Source: Erythrophleum ivorense
Lineage: Eukaryota > Streptophyta > Magnoliopsida > Fabales > Fabaceae
NCBI GenBank assembly: GCA_026724425.1
Contig: JAIUCV010000005.1
Location: 41,327,784 to 41,391,783, forward strand
Reading direction: 5' to 3'
DNA: 64,000 nucleotides
Shown here: positions 37,301 through 51,500 of the stretch, piece after piece
Layout: the number at the start of each line of letters is the position of its first letter
How positions within the stretch are numbered: the first letter of the stretch is position 1
The notes under the pieces: generated by a model
Databases searched by the model: none
What the model was told of the DNA's origin: nothing
Seen by the model: the letters and a program-made list of their open reading frames with translations, nothing else
Position numbers and translations under genes: made by a program

Positions 37301-39338
37301 AATCAACGTACAAGTTTTTGGAATTAGAAAAATCCAAACTCATGGAAAATAAATCATTATGCAATTTTAAAATTCTTATTTGTTTTTATTTGTGTAATTA
37401 TTATTATTTTTTACTTCTTAAAGTGAGCCAACCCAATAACTTATTCCAAGAGTCTAGGCATAGTCATTCACTCCAATCTCTCTAAACCAAAACAGAGTAT
37501 GATCAAAATTTTCTTTAGAATATCCTTGGCTCTCTAGATACCTATTGAACCACAAAAGCTGCGTTTGGATAGATTAAGGAGTTCTATCAAGCATGAGTTG
37601 ATTAGAAATCGGAAGAGGTAATTTTCTCGATTGAGCAACTTATGCTGGACCATTCTTATGAGGACGATATTCTGAGGAAGAAGGCTGATGTAATGTAGGA
37701 AGGTTGGTATGGATGTGATAGGCTCACCAATTAGCCATGTAAGTAGCCTCGCTATCGATTGAACAGGAAGATTACCATGTGAGTGGTCTGAGCCTCTTGG
37801 ATTCAACATCTCTATTGGTTCGCCATGGAAGCCTTCTACTACCCATTAATGGTGGTGCTCTTTCATGGCACTCAACAAATGGCAGCATTAAGAATGAAGA
37901 AGAAGAAGAACAAAGATTTAAAACTCCAAGTAAATCCATCCTTTTGGGAAAGTGTTGAGTTATGGTTATGTATCTTGCCAATAACTAGGTAGCCATTGCA
38001 ATGCTGATCCTAGAAAGAGAGCACAAGGAGTTAAAGCCACCGAAGGCTAATGCAGTGTAAGTCCCTCATTGAACGATAGAAAAAGGAGGAGCTGAGTATT
38101 TCATTATAAATAGGGGCACAATGCAAACCTTCCTCTCATATCTTTCATTGGACTGGACCAACGGATAACTTTGGTCCATGGTCCTATTTTTCAAAACTGC
38201 ATGGTCCATTGATCTGTTCAGTTTTGGTCGATTTTTCTGGTTTATGACCAGTTTTACTGGTTTTTGATTGGTTTTCTTCTTGGCCAGTTTTGTGGGTTAA
38301 AAGGACTGGATTGATGGCTAATTCACTGGTTTTCCAATTGAATCGGCTAGTCTGGTCCAATTTTCATAACTGTGTTTATGGTACATTGACCTTCTCTTTC
38401 ATCTTTTCTTGAGGACACTATATTGTGACATAGTCCTTCCTTGACAGCATCAAGTTTTGGGCTGTATTTAAGACTCTAAGACATGGATGAACTTAAGTTT
38501 GTTATCTTGCCAGTTTTTCATAATAGTAAATGGGCCTTTGGAGATTCCTATAACATTTAAATTGAGAGTTTCCCTATAGCAAGTGCAGGATTCTTCTCTT
38601 TTCTTTGATTTTTCTGTAGGATGATATCTTATCATCCTCCCTTGTAGTGCTCTTTTCCCTTAATTAGTTTCTTTTCTATCCCTTCTGTTTAAAAAAAAAA
38701 AGGGAAAAAGGCAGTTGATATGTATACTCAGAAGATGAGTTTCATGGAGAAATGTCAGAATTTGCGTTAGCTACTTATTGTATACCAGTAAAACACTACA
38801 CAGGGCATGAATTCCTGAATGTTCCTTTTACTTATTGTGCTTAGTCCACTTTCATGTTGATTGATTAATTACCAATTCTTACTTGTTGATGATTCTTTTG
38901 AAGGATGTTGGCATAATTTGTGAACAGTTACCTCTTCTTGGGACACTCAACTTATCAAACAACTTCATGTCACCATATACATCAGGGCTTCCATTACTAA
39001 AAGACATCCGGGTTCTGGTTTTAAATAATACTGCTGTAGATTGGGAGCAGGTGCTTCTATATCATTTCTTAATTTATGTTTTTGCTTAACCTAATCTTTT
39101 CAATTAGAATTCTTATTAATTGTCTTTTTCATTAGGCAGGTTGAACTGCTTGGACAATCATTGCCAACTCTTGAAGAGCTACATCTTCTGGGAAATAATA
39201 TAAGCAGAATACTGGTATGTTGTCTTTAATTTAATGGTACTTGTTAAATATCTTATATATGTTAGCTACTTAGCTTTATCTGTCTTGTCCCAACCAGCCC
39301 ATTGGCTGATAATTTGGGCAGAAAAGCCAAATATATAC

Positions 39339-39373
<35 letters not shown>

Positions 39374-39489
39374 AAATATTGGTATGTTATCTTTAATTTA
39401 ATGGTGCTTGTTAAATATCTTATATATGTTAGCTACTTAGCTTTAGATGTCTTGTCCCAACCAGGCTGTAAATTGAGGAGAAAAGCCAA

Positions 39490-39521
<32 letters not shown>

Positions 39522-42500
39522 GCTTCCTGAGCCTGTAACTAGCTCACAACTTGGAGCATAATAAAAAGAAAGGAAAAAAAATCCAGGTCCACCACATCAC
39601 CAGGATATCCCAAATTGATGGTAGTTAGGGGTAAAGCCTAAAACAAGTAGCTCACTGCATAGTTGATATCTTATTCGGTGTCACTCTGCCTTTTGTATCT
39701 AATTAAGGAAAGCTAACCAATGTTTCCTATATGGTAAACAGTTATTTATGGGAATCACATTATTAAATCGGAACAATACTATGATGGCTGTTAAAGTGAT
39801 ATGATGGAGGCTTTATGGAATGGAAGTTCTCTTATCGTCCCTTGGGTATTTCTATTTTGACATTGAAATCATTACTTACAGGAACTTAGTTAATTTGACT
39901 AGGCATTATGCTATTTCTAGGTTGAACAGAAGGAGAGAATTCCTTTCATACTTTATTTTTCACTTTCATTTTTTATAATGTTATACAATTTTTTTTTTTA
40001 AATTTAGCGTAAATTACACGAACTTTACGAGTTTTGTTAAAATTATACAAATTCTCCCTCTATTTTCAAAATATACATAGACCTCCCTTGAAATAAAAAG
40101 TTACCTTGCACTTTAGTTCAATTTGATTTTTTTTGACCAAAATACCCTCCATTAACTTAAATACATAGTTTTTTAAACTAAAAAAAATAAATAAATGGAG
40201 GGCATTTTGGTAAAAAAAATTTAAAATTGGACTAAAATTTAGGGTAATTTTTTCATTTTAAGAGAGGTTTGTATATATTTTGAAAATAAATAAAAGATTT
40301 ATGTAATTTCAGCAAAACTTAGAAACATTTGTGTAATTTACTCAAAAATTTATAAAGAAAGCATTCTAATTCTCCTTTTGTGTTCAGCCTATGTCATCCA
40401 CTGTGGTTCGGGGATTTGATTCTCTGCAACTATTGAATTTGGATAATAATTGTATAGCTGAATGGGAAGAAATCATGAAGCTTTCTCAGCTAAGAAGGTT
40501 GGTAAAAGAGAAAAGTTATGAGTAATTAGTTCCTTTTCATTTTTTCCCCCTTGCCAAGAACCGTTCCTTTGTCTAGACTTGTTTCAATTTTAGTGATTTG
40601 CTGAATTTTCTATGTTGGTATGATTTGTTTCAGTTTGGAGCAGCTTTATTTGAACAAAAATTATTTGACCTGCATCCATTATCCTGACAATGCTGGGCGG
40701 CATGAATTGGAAGTGATGTGCCACAAGCCCTTTAAGAACTTGCGCTGCCTTCTATTAGGTAATGTAGTACTATTCCCATCATAGTTCATTCTTCCTACTG
40801 TGAAATGTGTACTGACAGCCTCAAGTCTTTTGAATTCACCCTTCAGGTGGTAACAACATTGGGGATCTGGCTTCTGTTGACTCATTGAATTTGTTTCCTA
40901 AATTGGTGGTAAAGTTCATATCAAGAAGTGTTTATTGTGCTCCAAAGATATTTATTTTGTAATTGTGGGTGGATGTTGTTGTTGAAATCTGTGAGTGATT
41001 GAAAGGGAGAGAAGAGAGAGAGCTATGGATGTGATCACTAGCTTGCTTAGCGTGGCTTCATGTGTATCTATCTATCTATCTATTTATAATCATAAATGAG
41101 GGAAGTAGAAGGGCAGTACAACTAGTACAAGCCTAGCCCACTAGTCATCAACTCACTTATTTTGATCTAGTTGTCACACACTCACCCCATTCTTACATTC
41201 CCCTTCAAGCTGAAGGTTTTTCAAGCTTCATCTTGTTACAAATAAAACCAAACTAAAAACAAATATAAACATAAACAACTAGACACTGCAACTCACATGG
41301 TCACACAGCCATGCTCTCTCATGACTCAGAGGTTGCATTTCAATTAACCATTAATTCAAAAACCTCAGCAACTAGTACTTTCTCTAATGATATCCTTGGT
41401 GAACAAACACTCCCAGGATTCTTTGATCTATTTACCATGAGTGGTCTTTTTGGCATTCTCCCAACTGCTTTCCTCAGCCACATTAACATTTGACACAGTT
41501 GACTTACTTCTCCTGAGCAGTCCCATTGAACTGGCACCCAACAAAGCACCACTTTAGTGTTGAAGTCTTCAATTTGCTGTTTTTTTATCCAAGGTTCCAA
41601 ACCACGTGCCAAAACCTCATTACACCAGATTTAGAATATTAAACTCCTAAAATATCAAAGAAAAACAATAAACGAACTGGAGGGCTTTTGAAGAAGATCA
41701 GGGTGTCTTCAGTCCAAAAGGAGCTTGTCAGAAAAATTTTCTGTCACCGGAGTAGGAATCAGAAAAGAATACCCAATCTATGCCGGAGAATTTTTTTTTT
41801 GGGGGGGGGGTGTTGAGAGCTCCCTTGGAGAAGTGGTTGGAGCTCCAGCCTAGTAATAGATAAACCTATTGAAGGCCTATTCTTCCCTCAAAGCCAGCTC
41901 TAATACCATGATGAAATTTGTCAGTAGGTGAAAGAAAGGTTGAGAAGAGAGAGAGGTATTAATGGAGAATGGGAAAAGAATAGAAAACCTATTATTAATT
42001 ATTTGTAAATTATAGGTTAAAGATAAATATAAGAAATAATATTTTATTAAAATTAGTATTAGGAACTAATATTTAAATTACTTTGTTTTAGTAATGCTTA
42101 GTTATCTTTTTGTTAGGTTTTAATAATTATCTTATTGTTAGGATGTGATATTTTAATTATCTTTTGTTAGAATTAGAATTTAATATTATCTTTCTTTTAA
42201 ATCATTAGGAGTTATTTTTTGAACTCTATATAAAGCCCTGAGCAATTAAAGTTAAGCAACATCTGATTGATTAGTCATAAAATTATTTGGATTTATTAGT
42301 TGTATCTGTCCCTCCGTTCTTCTCCTTTCCATTATTTTCTTTGTTTATTCTATATCTCTCATTCTCCTCTTGTCTTACATCAATTTTCAATTTTGATATC
42401 AGAGCAAGGTTGCAATTCCAAATTGCTTCGCTTGTTACCTTTCAACCTCATTTTTTTTTCATTTTTCTTCATTTCCTAACCATTTTTTTCATCCCTTTCA

Positions 42501-45500
42501 ACCTTAGATCTTAAAATTCATTATTTGAGAGTATTATGGGGGTAATATCACTAATTTTGGCTTTCTAGATTGCTATGTTGAGGTTTACTATAGAACAAAA
42601 TACCCAAACTATCTAAACTAGTCTAAACTACTGAAAAAAAATGTGGACCATCATTTTGATAAACTTAGGAGTGTCATCAGTCAATTTTGTATATAAATTG
42701 CTTGTAAAAACTTAGAAGAACTAAAGGTGGAAGAAGAATGTCAATAAGAGCCCAAAGTATTAGAGGAAGATATATTAATTAAATCCGATATTATTATTGT
42801 GGAACCCCTTGATTGCCTATCCGACGTTGATGATGATGGTTTTGTCAGAGGGTTTTAAGAACAGTTGGAAATAAATTTGGGATGTGAAGAAATCAATTTT
42901 AACCCGCAGTTTGAAGTTTAACTACAAGTTATAGAATGTTGTGTTTAGATTCAACCTGTTCAATTGTTTCATCTAATTGAGTTTATCATTCCAGATGTAT
43001 TAATGATTCCAAAGCTGACTTGGCTACCATATCTTAAAGTACTGGTGTTCATTTTGCCTAAGGCTCCAAGATAGATTATTTTAATACTTCCACATTTCAA
43101 AACTCGAGATCAAGTTTTCTCCAACCAAAGGAGAATAATGGAGAATGGAAAAGAATAGGAAAGCTATTATTAATTATTTGTAAATTATGAGTTAAAGATA
43201 AATATAAGAAATAATATTTTATTAGGATTAGTATTATGAACTAATATTTAAATTACTTTGTTATCTTTAGTTATATTTTTATTAAGCTTTAATAATTATC
43301 TTTTTGTTAGGATGTGATCTTTTAATTATCTTTTGTTAGAATTAGAATTTAATATTATCTATATTTGAAATTATTAAGAGTTATCTTTTGAACCCTATAT
43401 AAAGCCCTCAGCAATTAAAGTTAAGCATCTTCTGATTGATTATTAATAAAATTATTTGGATTTATCAGTTGTATCTCTCCTCCGATCTTCTCTTTTCCCT
43501 TATTTTCTCTCTATATTTTCCTTTTTATTCTATATCTCCCTTATTCTTTTCTTGTCCTACATCAGTTATGGATGGTAAGAAATGACAGAGATGAAGAGAA
43601 AACCCTTTTGTAGGAAATGTAGTGAGTGAAATCTGACCTACATGATGTCTTGTATTTATAGATACTTTATAAAAGAGAAGACATTATACTGCAATAATTA
43701 CAGAGATGCTACAGCCCTTATTACAGAGATATTACAATTACCATACAGCCTAGATGCAACTAGGATTTGCACTATATATTAATTCTGACAGATGGAGTAC
43801 TGACTTGCTAGCCAAGCTCTACTGTCCTGTTGTATATTTGAGTGAGAAACTCCTCAATTAAATCAAGGGAAGAACACTAAACAGAAGCCTTAGAAAGATT
43901 TTTGTCTTATAATAATTATAAAGAAATAGAACTATCCTTCAAAATTTGAGCATTTGTTCCAGCTAAATACATGATATAACCGTAATCATTGCACAATAAA
44001 TGATTTTGTACTTCTTTAAAAGCTCTCCATAAAAAAAAGAAAAAAAACAGCTTTTTCCAGATGAATAGGGCACCATTCAGCCATTCAATTGAATGTCCAA
44101 TATGGTGAGTGCTCTTTTTAAAGATGTTTGAAGAACCAAGTTAGCACTTTAGCAAATACCACATATATCCTGAGTATGATTCCCATCTTTTAAGTTCTAA
44201 CTTAACCAAACTCTTTCTCCTACTAAACCTTTCTATGGATAAACTGAAAAAAGTTGGCATACCATCTTTGATCCACTTCATGTTAGGTTTCTTCTGCTAA
44301 CTTGTCTCCTCCTTGAGAACCTTCTCTAGCGCTCATTCTTTAAACAAGGTTACCTTGTTTTTGGTTCCACTAAGATCATTCCTTCCACCTCCAACCTGTT
44401 TAAAGAACCAATCTCTTCTTACAATCTCATATTTCTTGGGCCTAATATTCCCAAAAGACTTCTTGTTTCCACAATTTCAACTTTATGAATCCTAAGGATG
44501 GTGACTCAACCACATATTCTTGGACTAGAATGGGTGGTTCCCCATCAAACCTTGGTAGTGTCTAGACCAATAGGGAAATAATTAAAGGCGTGTCTTGCCA
44601 GAGTCTCTTGGACAGGATCAGGAAATATAGCTTGCCAATCACTGGGGACCAAGAATAAACAACTAAACTGTGCATTTGCAAGAGGAAGGTCTCAAACGTC
44701 ACTGTCCTGAATGAAAGTATTAAAACCTCTTATACTAGCAGTAGTCAGACTCTCTCCTAATTTTCATCAAGAAACCTACCTGCATTAAAATCTCCCCCAA
44801 AGACTAGCATGGAGCGCTAAAGCCATAAATAAAATTCAACCCCTCCCCAGACAAGGACACATCCTATGCCTAGTAGGACCATAAACAAAATTACTCTACC
44901 ATTGGCCCCTCCTCATGAAATCAAGCTGTAACTGTATAGTTCCCACGAAAAGAATCAACCTTAATCTTCACATACTTTAGTCTTCATAATCTTCACCCTA
45001 GTGTCCCACATGAACAGCATACCTCCTTTGGCCCCAGTCAATGATAAACAATCGCCAGTCCTTAAATCTGGTCTCCTATAGTTTACATTCTCCAGCTTGG
45101 TCTCTTAATCACAACAATATAAAGCCAACCATCGAAAGCCTCGGAAATAACCTTTTTAGCCTTACTTAATTTCCCTTGGTTACCTAAGTCCCCGACATTC
45201 CAACTAAGGAATTTCATGGACAGACCTTATTTGCCTTTGCTCCTTTTCCACCTTCATAATAAAGTATTGTAGCAAGCTTTTTAATTCTTTTAAACTTTGA
45301 ATATAATTCTTTGGTGATTCAACAACAGTAAAATGACCCATATGGATAATTAACTTAAGGTTCAGAGTTAAGAAGATTTTGTTGATCTTTGTTGGTATCC
45401 GTTGCCTTCTCTCCCCCCTGATTCTACCCCTGATTTATTGGGAAGTTCAGAGTTAAGAAGATTTTGTTGATCTTTGTTGGTATCCGTGCCTTCTCTCCCA

Positions 45501-48500
45501 CTGATTCTATCCTTGATTTATTGGGATCCTTGTCAATGTTTTATTACTCTTTATGTCTCTTCTAATTTTTTTGTTTTTCCTGCTCTGGGTCCTACCACTT
45601 TTGTATATTTATTTCTCTATTTATTTTGACTGATTCTATATCGGGATTCCAGTGGCAAAAATAATGCCATGACCCCTATTTATGTACTAGTTCTTTCTCA
45701 GAAATTATATGAGCAGTATTCCAGAAAATAGTGTCTTTCCTTTACCTACATGGTATCAGAGCCCCACTGGCCTGATCCGCACCCGTGACCAAATATGGCT
45801 ACTAGTCTACTGTGAACGAAGGAAAGTCCCAACCCTCCACAGAGATGGTGGCCCAAACATCTCAGAGTCTCACTGATAATACTCCTATAAGCATCACTGC
45901 CTGCAAATTAAACAAATATAACTACTTGTTATGTAGTCAATCTGATATGATGTTCGTTTGTGGAAAAGGCTAGGATGATTACCCAAGTGGTGATGCTGCT
46001 CAACTAGATACCAGTGACCCCAAGTATAAGGTTTGAAAAGTTGAGAATCACCAGGTCATGGCATGGCTGGTTAACTCGATGAATATCAAGATTGGAGAAA
46101 ACTACATGTTTTTTAAGACTGCCTATGTAGGGAGGCAGCTCGCGATGCCTACTCTGCTTTGGAGAGTGCAATTGACGCACTTGTTCAGTTCATGTGCTGA
46201 AACAAGGAAATGCCCCAGTAAATCAATATTTTAATTATCATTCCAGGTACTGGTAGCAGCTGGATATTCTGGAAACTTGTACGTGGGGATGCACTGCTGA
46301 TGTAACAACTTATAAGAAGATTGTTGAGAAAAAATGGATCTAAACAATTTTGATGAGGTGAGGGGGAGAATTTTGGCCACAAAACCCCTTCCCTCACTTA
46401 AAGAAGTTTTGCAAAGGTCTGGCGTGAAGAAAGTAGGAGAAAAGTTAGGCAAGGAACTCACACCACACCAAACTCCGGTTAAGGTTTAGCTCTTGTAGCA
46501 CATGGGCCTTCAACTCAAGATGACAACAAGTAAAAGAAGTCTAGCAAATTGTGTTGTAATCATTATCACATATGTGGTCACACTAAGGACAATTGTTGGA
46601 AGATTCATGGGAAACCCCCCAACTGGAAGCGTAGACTGAAAGGAGATGCTGATGGCTATGTTGTGAGCAACACAGAGGAACCAACAACATCTGAATCACC
46701 CGTTATCCAGTCAGCAATTAGAGCTCCTTTAAAAGCTATTTGGACAGCAAAAATCAACATCTCATGATAATTAGAGCTCCTTCAAAAGCTATTTGGAATT
46801 GGACATATTGCCCAGTCAAGTAACTTCTCAGTGGCCCTTAATACACAAATTTTGAACAATTTCGCATGGGTTGTGGATTCTGGAGCATTAGACCTTATGA
46901 CAAATAATTCTGCATTGTTTGAGGAAATTAAGTGGTGTACAACTTCATTGAAAGTTAAAATTGCAGATGGAACCTTAACCAATGTGACTAGAGTTGTCAC
47001 AGTCACCATTTCTGAAGAACTTGTTCTAAAGAATGTTTTATTAGTGCCCAAACTTGCTTGTAATTTGTTATCTATCAGCAAATTGGTCAAGGATAACAGT
47101 TGTGTGGCAAATTTTTTTGATGGTAATTGTGAATTTCAGGACTTGACATCTAAGAGGATGATTTGTAATGCTAAGGAAATGGTTGGTCTCTATCTCATGG
47201 GCTCAGCGAGTTCAAATAAATATGGCTTTGAATAATGTATTCACTATCAAGGCACGTGTTTACACCCCTCAACAAAATAGGGTAGCCGAAAGGAAGAATA
47301 GACATATTCTTGAAGTAGCAAGATCCTTGATGTGTGCCATGAATGTCCCTACTGTTTTTTGGATAGAAGCCATCTGTACAGCAGCATATCTTATCAATAG
47401 AATGCTTTCCAAAGTCCTTGATTTTTGAACACCTTGTTCCACCCTTCTCCAAACTCACCCTACGCCCAAATTATTTCCTCTATACTTTTAAAAGTGTTCG
47501 GATGCACTGCCTTTGTGCATTTCCATCATAGCAATAAGCATGCACCGCCTTTGTGATGTTCAAGGCTGTGACCATCATGAAATTGCCAACCCCAGACCTA
47601 CTATAACACATAAATCCTCAAGTTCCCAATAATGTCCCACAAGAACCTGAACCCAATAATACTCCTGACCTTGATCTCAAGGCTGATAACACCTCTGTAC
47701 ATGAAACACAAGGTGAAGCAAGTCTGGAACTTGGAGAAACAGAGCTGGAACCCAAAACTGATGATCATGTGCATTAGAAAGATATCTTGGTGTATTCAAG
47801 AAGGAAGAATGCCCATGAGATAAATGCAGATCCAACTTCTCAGTAAAACCAAAAAACCTCTAGTCCAGGTTCAGATATGGATGAAAATTTAAATTTGGAT
47901 GTACCTATCACTTTGAGGAAGGGTACTTGGTCTTGCACTCAACATTCTATTGGGTATTATGTGTTATATAGAAAATTGTCATCTTCTTACAGAAATTTTG
48001 GGGTCAATGTCTTTAATGAAAATATTCCCTCAAGCATTCATGAAGCTTTTAAACAAGAAGAGTGGAGTATGGCCGTTCTAGAGGAGATGAATGCACTCAA
48101 GAAGAATGGTATGCGGTAGTTAGGTGACTTGCTGGAACGGAAAAAACTAGTTGGGTGCAAGTGGATATTTAACATCAAGTTTAATTGTGATGGTAATATC
48201 AATAGACACAAAGCCTGTTTGTTAGCTGAGGGGTTCACCTAAGACACATGGAATAAATTATCAAGAAATGTTCCCTCCAATAGCACAAAAGAGACAGCAT
48301 CAAAGAATTATCCTCAATTGCATGAGTTATGGAGACCAAGGTGGTATAAGATGCCAAAGTCTAACATTAAGTATTATAGGATATTCAACGGGATACTTAA
48401 GTAGGGTGGTACCCTCCCTTAAACTTAAATATCCCATTGAACAACCCATGTTACTTAATGTAGGATTTTGGCATCTTATACTACCTTGGTTGCCGTCAAT

Positions 48501-51500
48501 TGGCCGCCCTAGGAAAGTTGACATTTCAGTGGCTAAACTCTATGGTAATTTACTCGGTGACACTTCACTCGACCTTCTGCTGTCAAAACCCTCAACTGGT
48601 CAAAACTCTCCATAGGTAACCCTTTCTGGAGTCGCCGACCACCAACTTTGATACCAATTGATGGGCCCCCAAGTAAGGTGGGAGGACGGCCCCCAAGTAA
48701 GGTGGGAACCGTCCTCCAAAAGCCAACTATTGAAGTGGGAGAACCACCTAATTTAAGTACCTCTTTGAGCATCTTATATTACTCAATATGGGACTTTGGC
48801 ATTCCATGTTACCTAGGTCTCCATTAATGAGCTGATTACCTTTTCTATCACTTTTGACTTGTTTTTCTTGCTGATTATTTTTAAAACTTGGACAACCATT
48901 TATGAGAAAGTAAAAAAATCTGTTTTGTTAAAGTATTTCTTTAGTCATTGGAATTGCCTTACATGTTTTTTATTTCCTCCCTTTGTTTCTTACTCTAAAG
49001 TTTGTTATGCAATAGAAACTTTAAAGCAAAAAGGTTGAAAGAGCATTGAGGAGGTGTTAAAATGATTAACTAATTACCTAAGGATAAACTCTGATAAAAT
49101 GTACTACTGAAGGTGTGGTGTAATCATTATACTAATAGTTTCCTATGCTAGCTATTCATATTTTGCTTGACCATATCTTATGTTCTGATTATTTATTTTT
49201 AATTACATTAAAGGATATCAGGCTTTCTGAGAACTTAATTACTGATCCTGCAAGAGGTGGAGTTCCCCGATTTACTTTGATTGCAAGATTAGCAAAAATT
49301 CAGATATTGAACGGGAGTGAGGTAGATTGTGGAAGATTTCTCTGTTCCATATTTGCTTCCTTTATTTACTTCTTTTATGAAGTTTGACGTATTTATATTT
49401 TACTTACCTTACAGGTGAGCCCCCGTGAGAGGAAGGACTCTGAGATTAGGTATATTCTCATAATTTTGTGCTTTTATGTACACTTTGCAGCTAAAGCATG
49501 CTTTACTATCATGAATACTGCATGCTTGTTAAGCAATTTATATTCTAGTATTTTATATAGTTCTGCTTTTGATTTGGATTGTATTTATTAACATTTCTTA
49601 TGCAGGTATGTACGGCTAGTGATCTCAAGGTTGCTTGCTAATCCTGAAGAAATCAAACAACACCCCAGGTAAATTCATGCATATTTTGTGGAGCCTTTGT
49701 TCTAGTTGTGGTCATGGGATGTAGATATGCCAGGCAAATTCAATGTGTATTGTGATGTATAGAAAGCTATATTAAAATATGTTTTAGAACTTCGTTAGTG
49801 CTGTAAATTTAATGATGTAGAATTTGCAATTTCACCAGTTAAAGAAGCAAGTGGATACCATGGATTTTGTGCCCCTTGGCCATAGTGATGGCGTAGGTTT
49901 CGTTGGCACCAAGAGAGCCGAAGTTTTAAAGATTAAACCATCCAAGCATTTTGGTTTAATAAAAATTATGGGTGTGGTTGTAACATTTCAATCATTCTAC
50001 TTGGTCACAATGGTTAGGGTTATTAGGATTATAAAGCATTTCTGTAGTTAATTTTATTTTTTCAGTCATAGGAGTTGATGGAGTTCAAACCACAAAACAG
50101 AATAAACTAACAGGTTTGAGCTACAGAACAGCAATGGTAAACAAGAAACACAATACTTCTCATTAACAACCTGAAACCAGAAAAACACACACAAACAGAT
50201 AGAACAGGTAACTCTCTAGCTTTCGAGAGGCTAGAGTCTCTCCCATGACAACTAGAGTCTCTCCCATGACAAAGTTCTCCCAAAATTGCCGCCCCCTCGA
50301 TGCACATTTCTCTCAAATCCTTTCAGCAGCCTGCTTCACCCTTCCACTACTCTCCACGGCCTCCACTAGTGTCAGAGTTAGTTGCTTCTTTGTCTGTTCT
50401 TTCTTTTGTCTTCACCTTGTTTCTCCTGAAATAAGTCTGGTGGACTTTTGGACCAGTGGCTATATTTGGGCCAGCTGTCATATTTGAGATAGAAGGCATG
50501 TATGGGCCACCAAGTCCATCAGGGGTATTTTAGTAATCTTAATATTTTGTGGTCATAGCCTATGGGCTTATGGAAATAGGACTTATTTCTGATTCTTATA
50601 GTTGTGGGATCATTTATATGTGGTCTAATTAAATGGTTGTAATGCGTCGCTTGTCATTAAATGATCAGATTTATAAATTATGGTAGCCAATTCGCATCTT
50701 GGTTATGTGATGCCCAAGATACCATAAGTTTGATGCCTTTCTTTCTTTTCTTCTTTAACCAAGGTTGTCAAGATGAAAATTTTACATAGAAAAAGAATTA
50801 ATTGTGTAGGATTGGATCAAGGATCGTAAGATCCTACTACTTATGACAAAGACGATATATATATATATATATAAGAGGCATATAAGTCTAAAAATTTCAT
50901 AACTTATTAGATAAAATCAACAATAATTTAGTAAGTTTGGAGCCTAGATAAATCCACATATCCAATGATGTAGATGCCATTTAACAACAAATTAATGGAA
51001 TAAGCTAATAACAAACTGCAGGAAGTGCCACTCAAATGGATAAGTGACACATTTCAAGAGATATAATATGGTAATGGTGAGCAAATACTATAAGGCACAC
51101 AGGCAGGCGAACCTGGATGGATAGATTTTGTTCTGAAGCACATAGGAGGATAGTTTCTAGATTTTTTGGAGGAACCTTTTGTAAAATAAGCATGGAATAT
51201 GCCATGGTGGAGGGTGAGGAGGTTTTAAATTATACAACAACAACAACAAAGCCTTTTCCCACTAAGTGGGGTCGGCTACATGGATCAATCGACGCCATAA
51301 ACATCTATCATAAATCATATTTTTAGATAGACCATTTAAATCTAAATATCTCTTAATAATTTTTCCTATAGTTTTTCTTGGTCTTCCTCTACCTCTAGTT
51401 ATTGGACTATTCTCCATCTCATCTACTCTCCTAACTGGGGCTTCTATAGGTCTCCTCCCCACATGACCAAACCATCTAATTCTCGATTCTACCATCTTTT

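Larger units (their letters stand above)
40980..43730 (-). mobile_element. Non-autonomous LTR element with a nested insertion, TBCE intron 8
   Basis: The left repeat (40980-41197) is followed by a minus-strand polypurine tract (TTCCCCTTCAAGC on plus, from 41198). At the other side GCTCTAATACCA (41897-41908) is the inverse of a tRNA-Met-type primer site, followed at 41909 by a repeat beginning TGATGAAATTTGTCAG like the left repeat start. That right repeat is cut by the element at 41963-43564 and resumes near 43565 (TTATGGATGG, matching CTATGGATG in the left repeat). The interior has no recognisable genes. Its leader (GAGCTCCCTTGGAGAAGTGG) matches that of the element at 12195-14005. The right edge is approximate. 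Confidence 0.5.

Noticed and set aside
41963..43564. Confirmed 5-bp target duplication for the nested LTR element
   Set aside because: The flanks read ATTAA and GTTAT and cannot be matched without assuming several changes.
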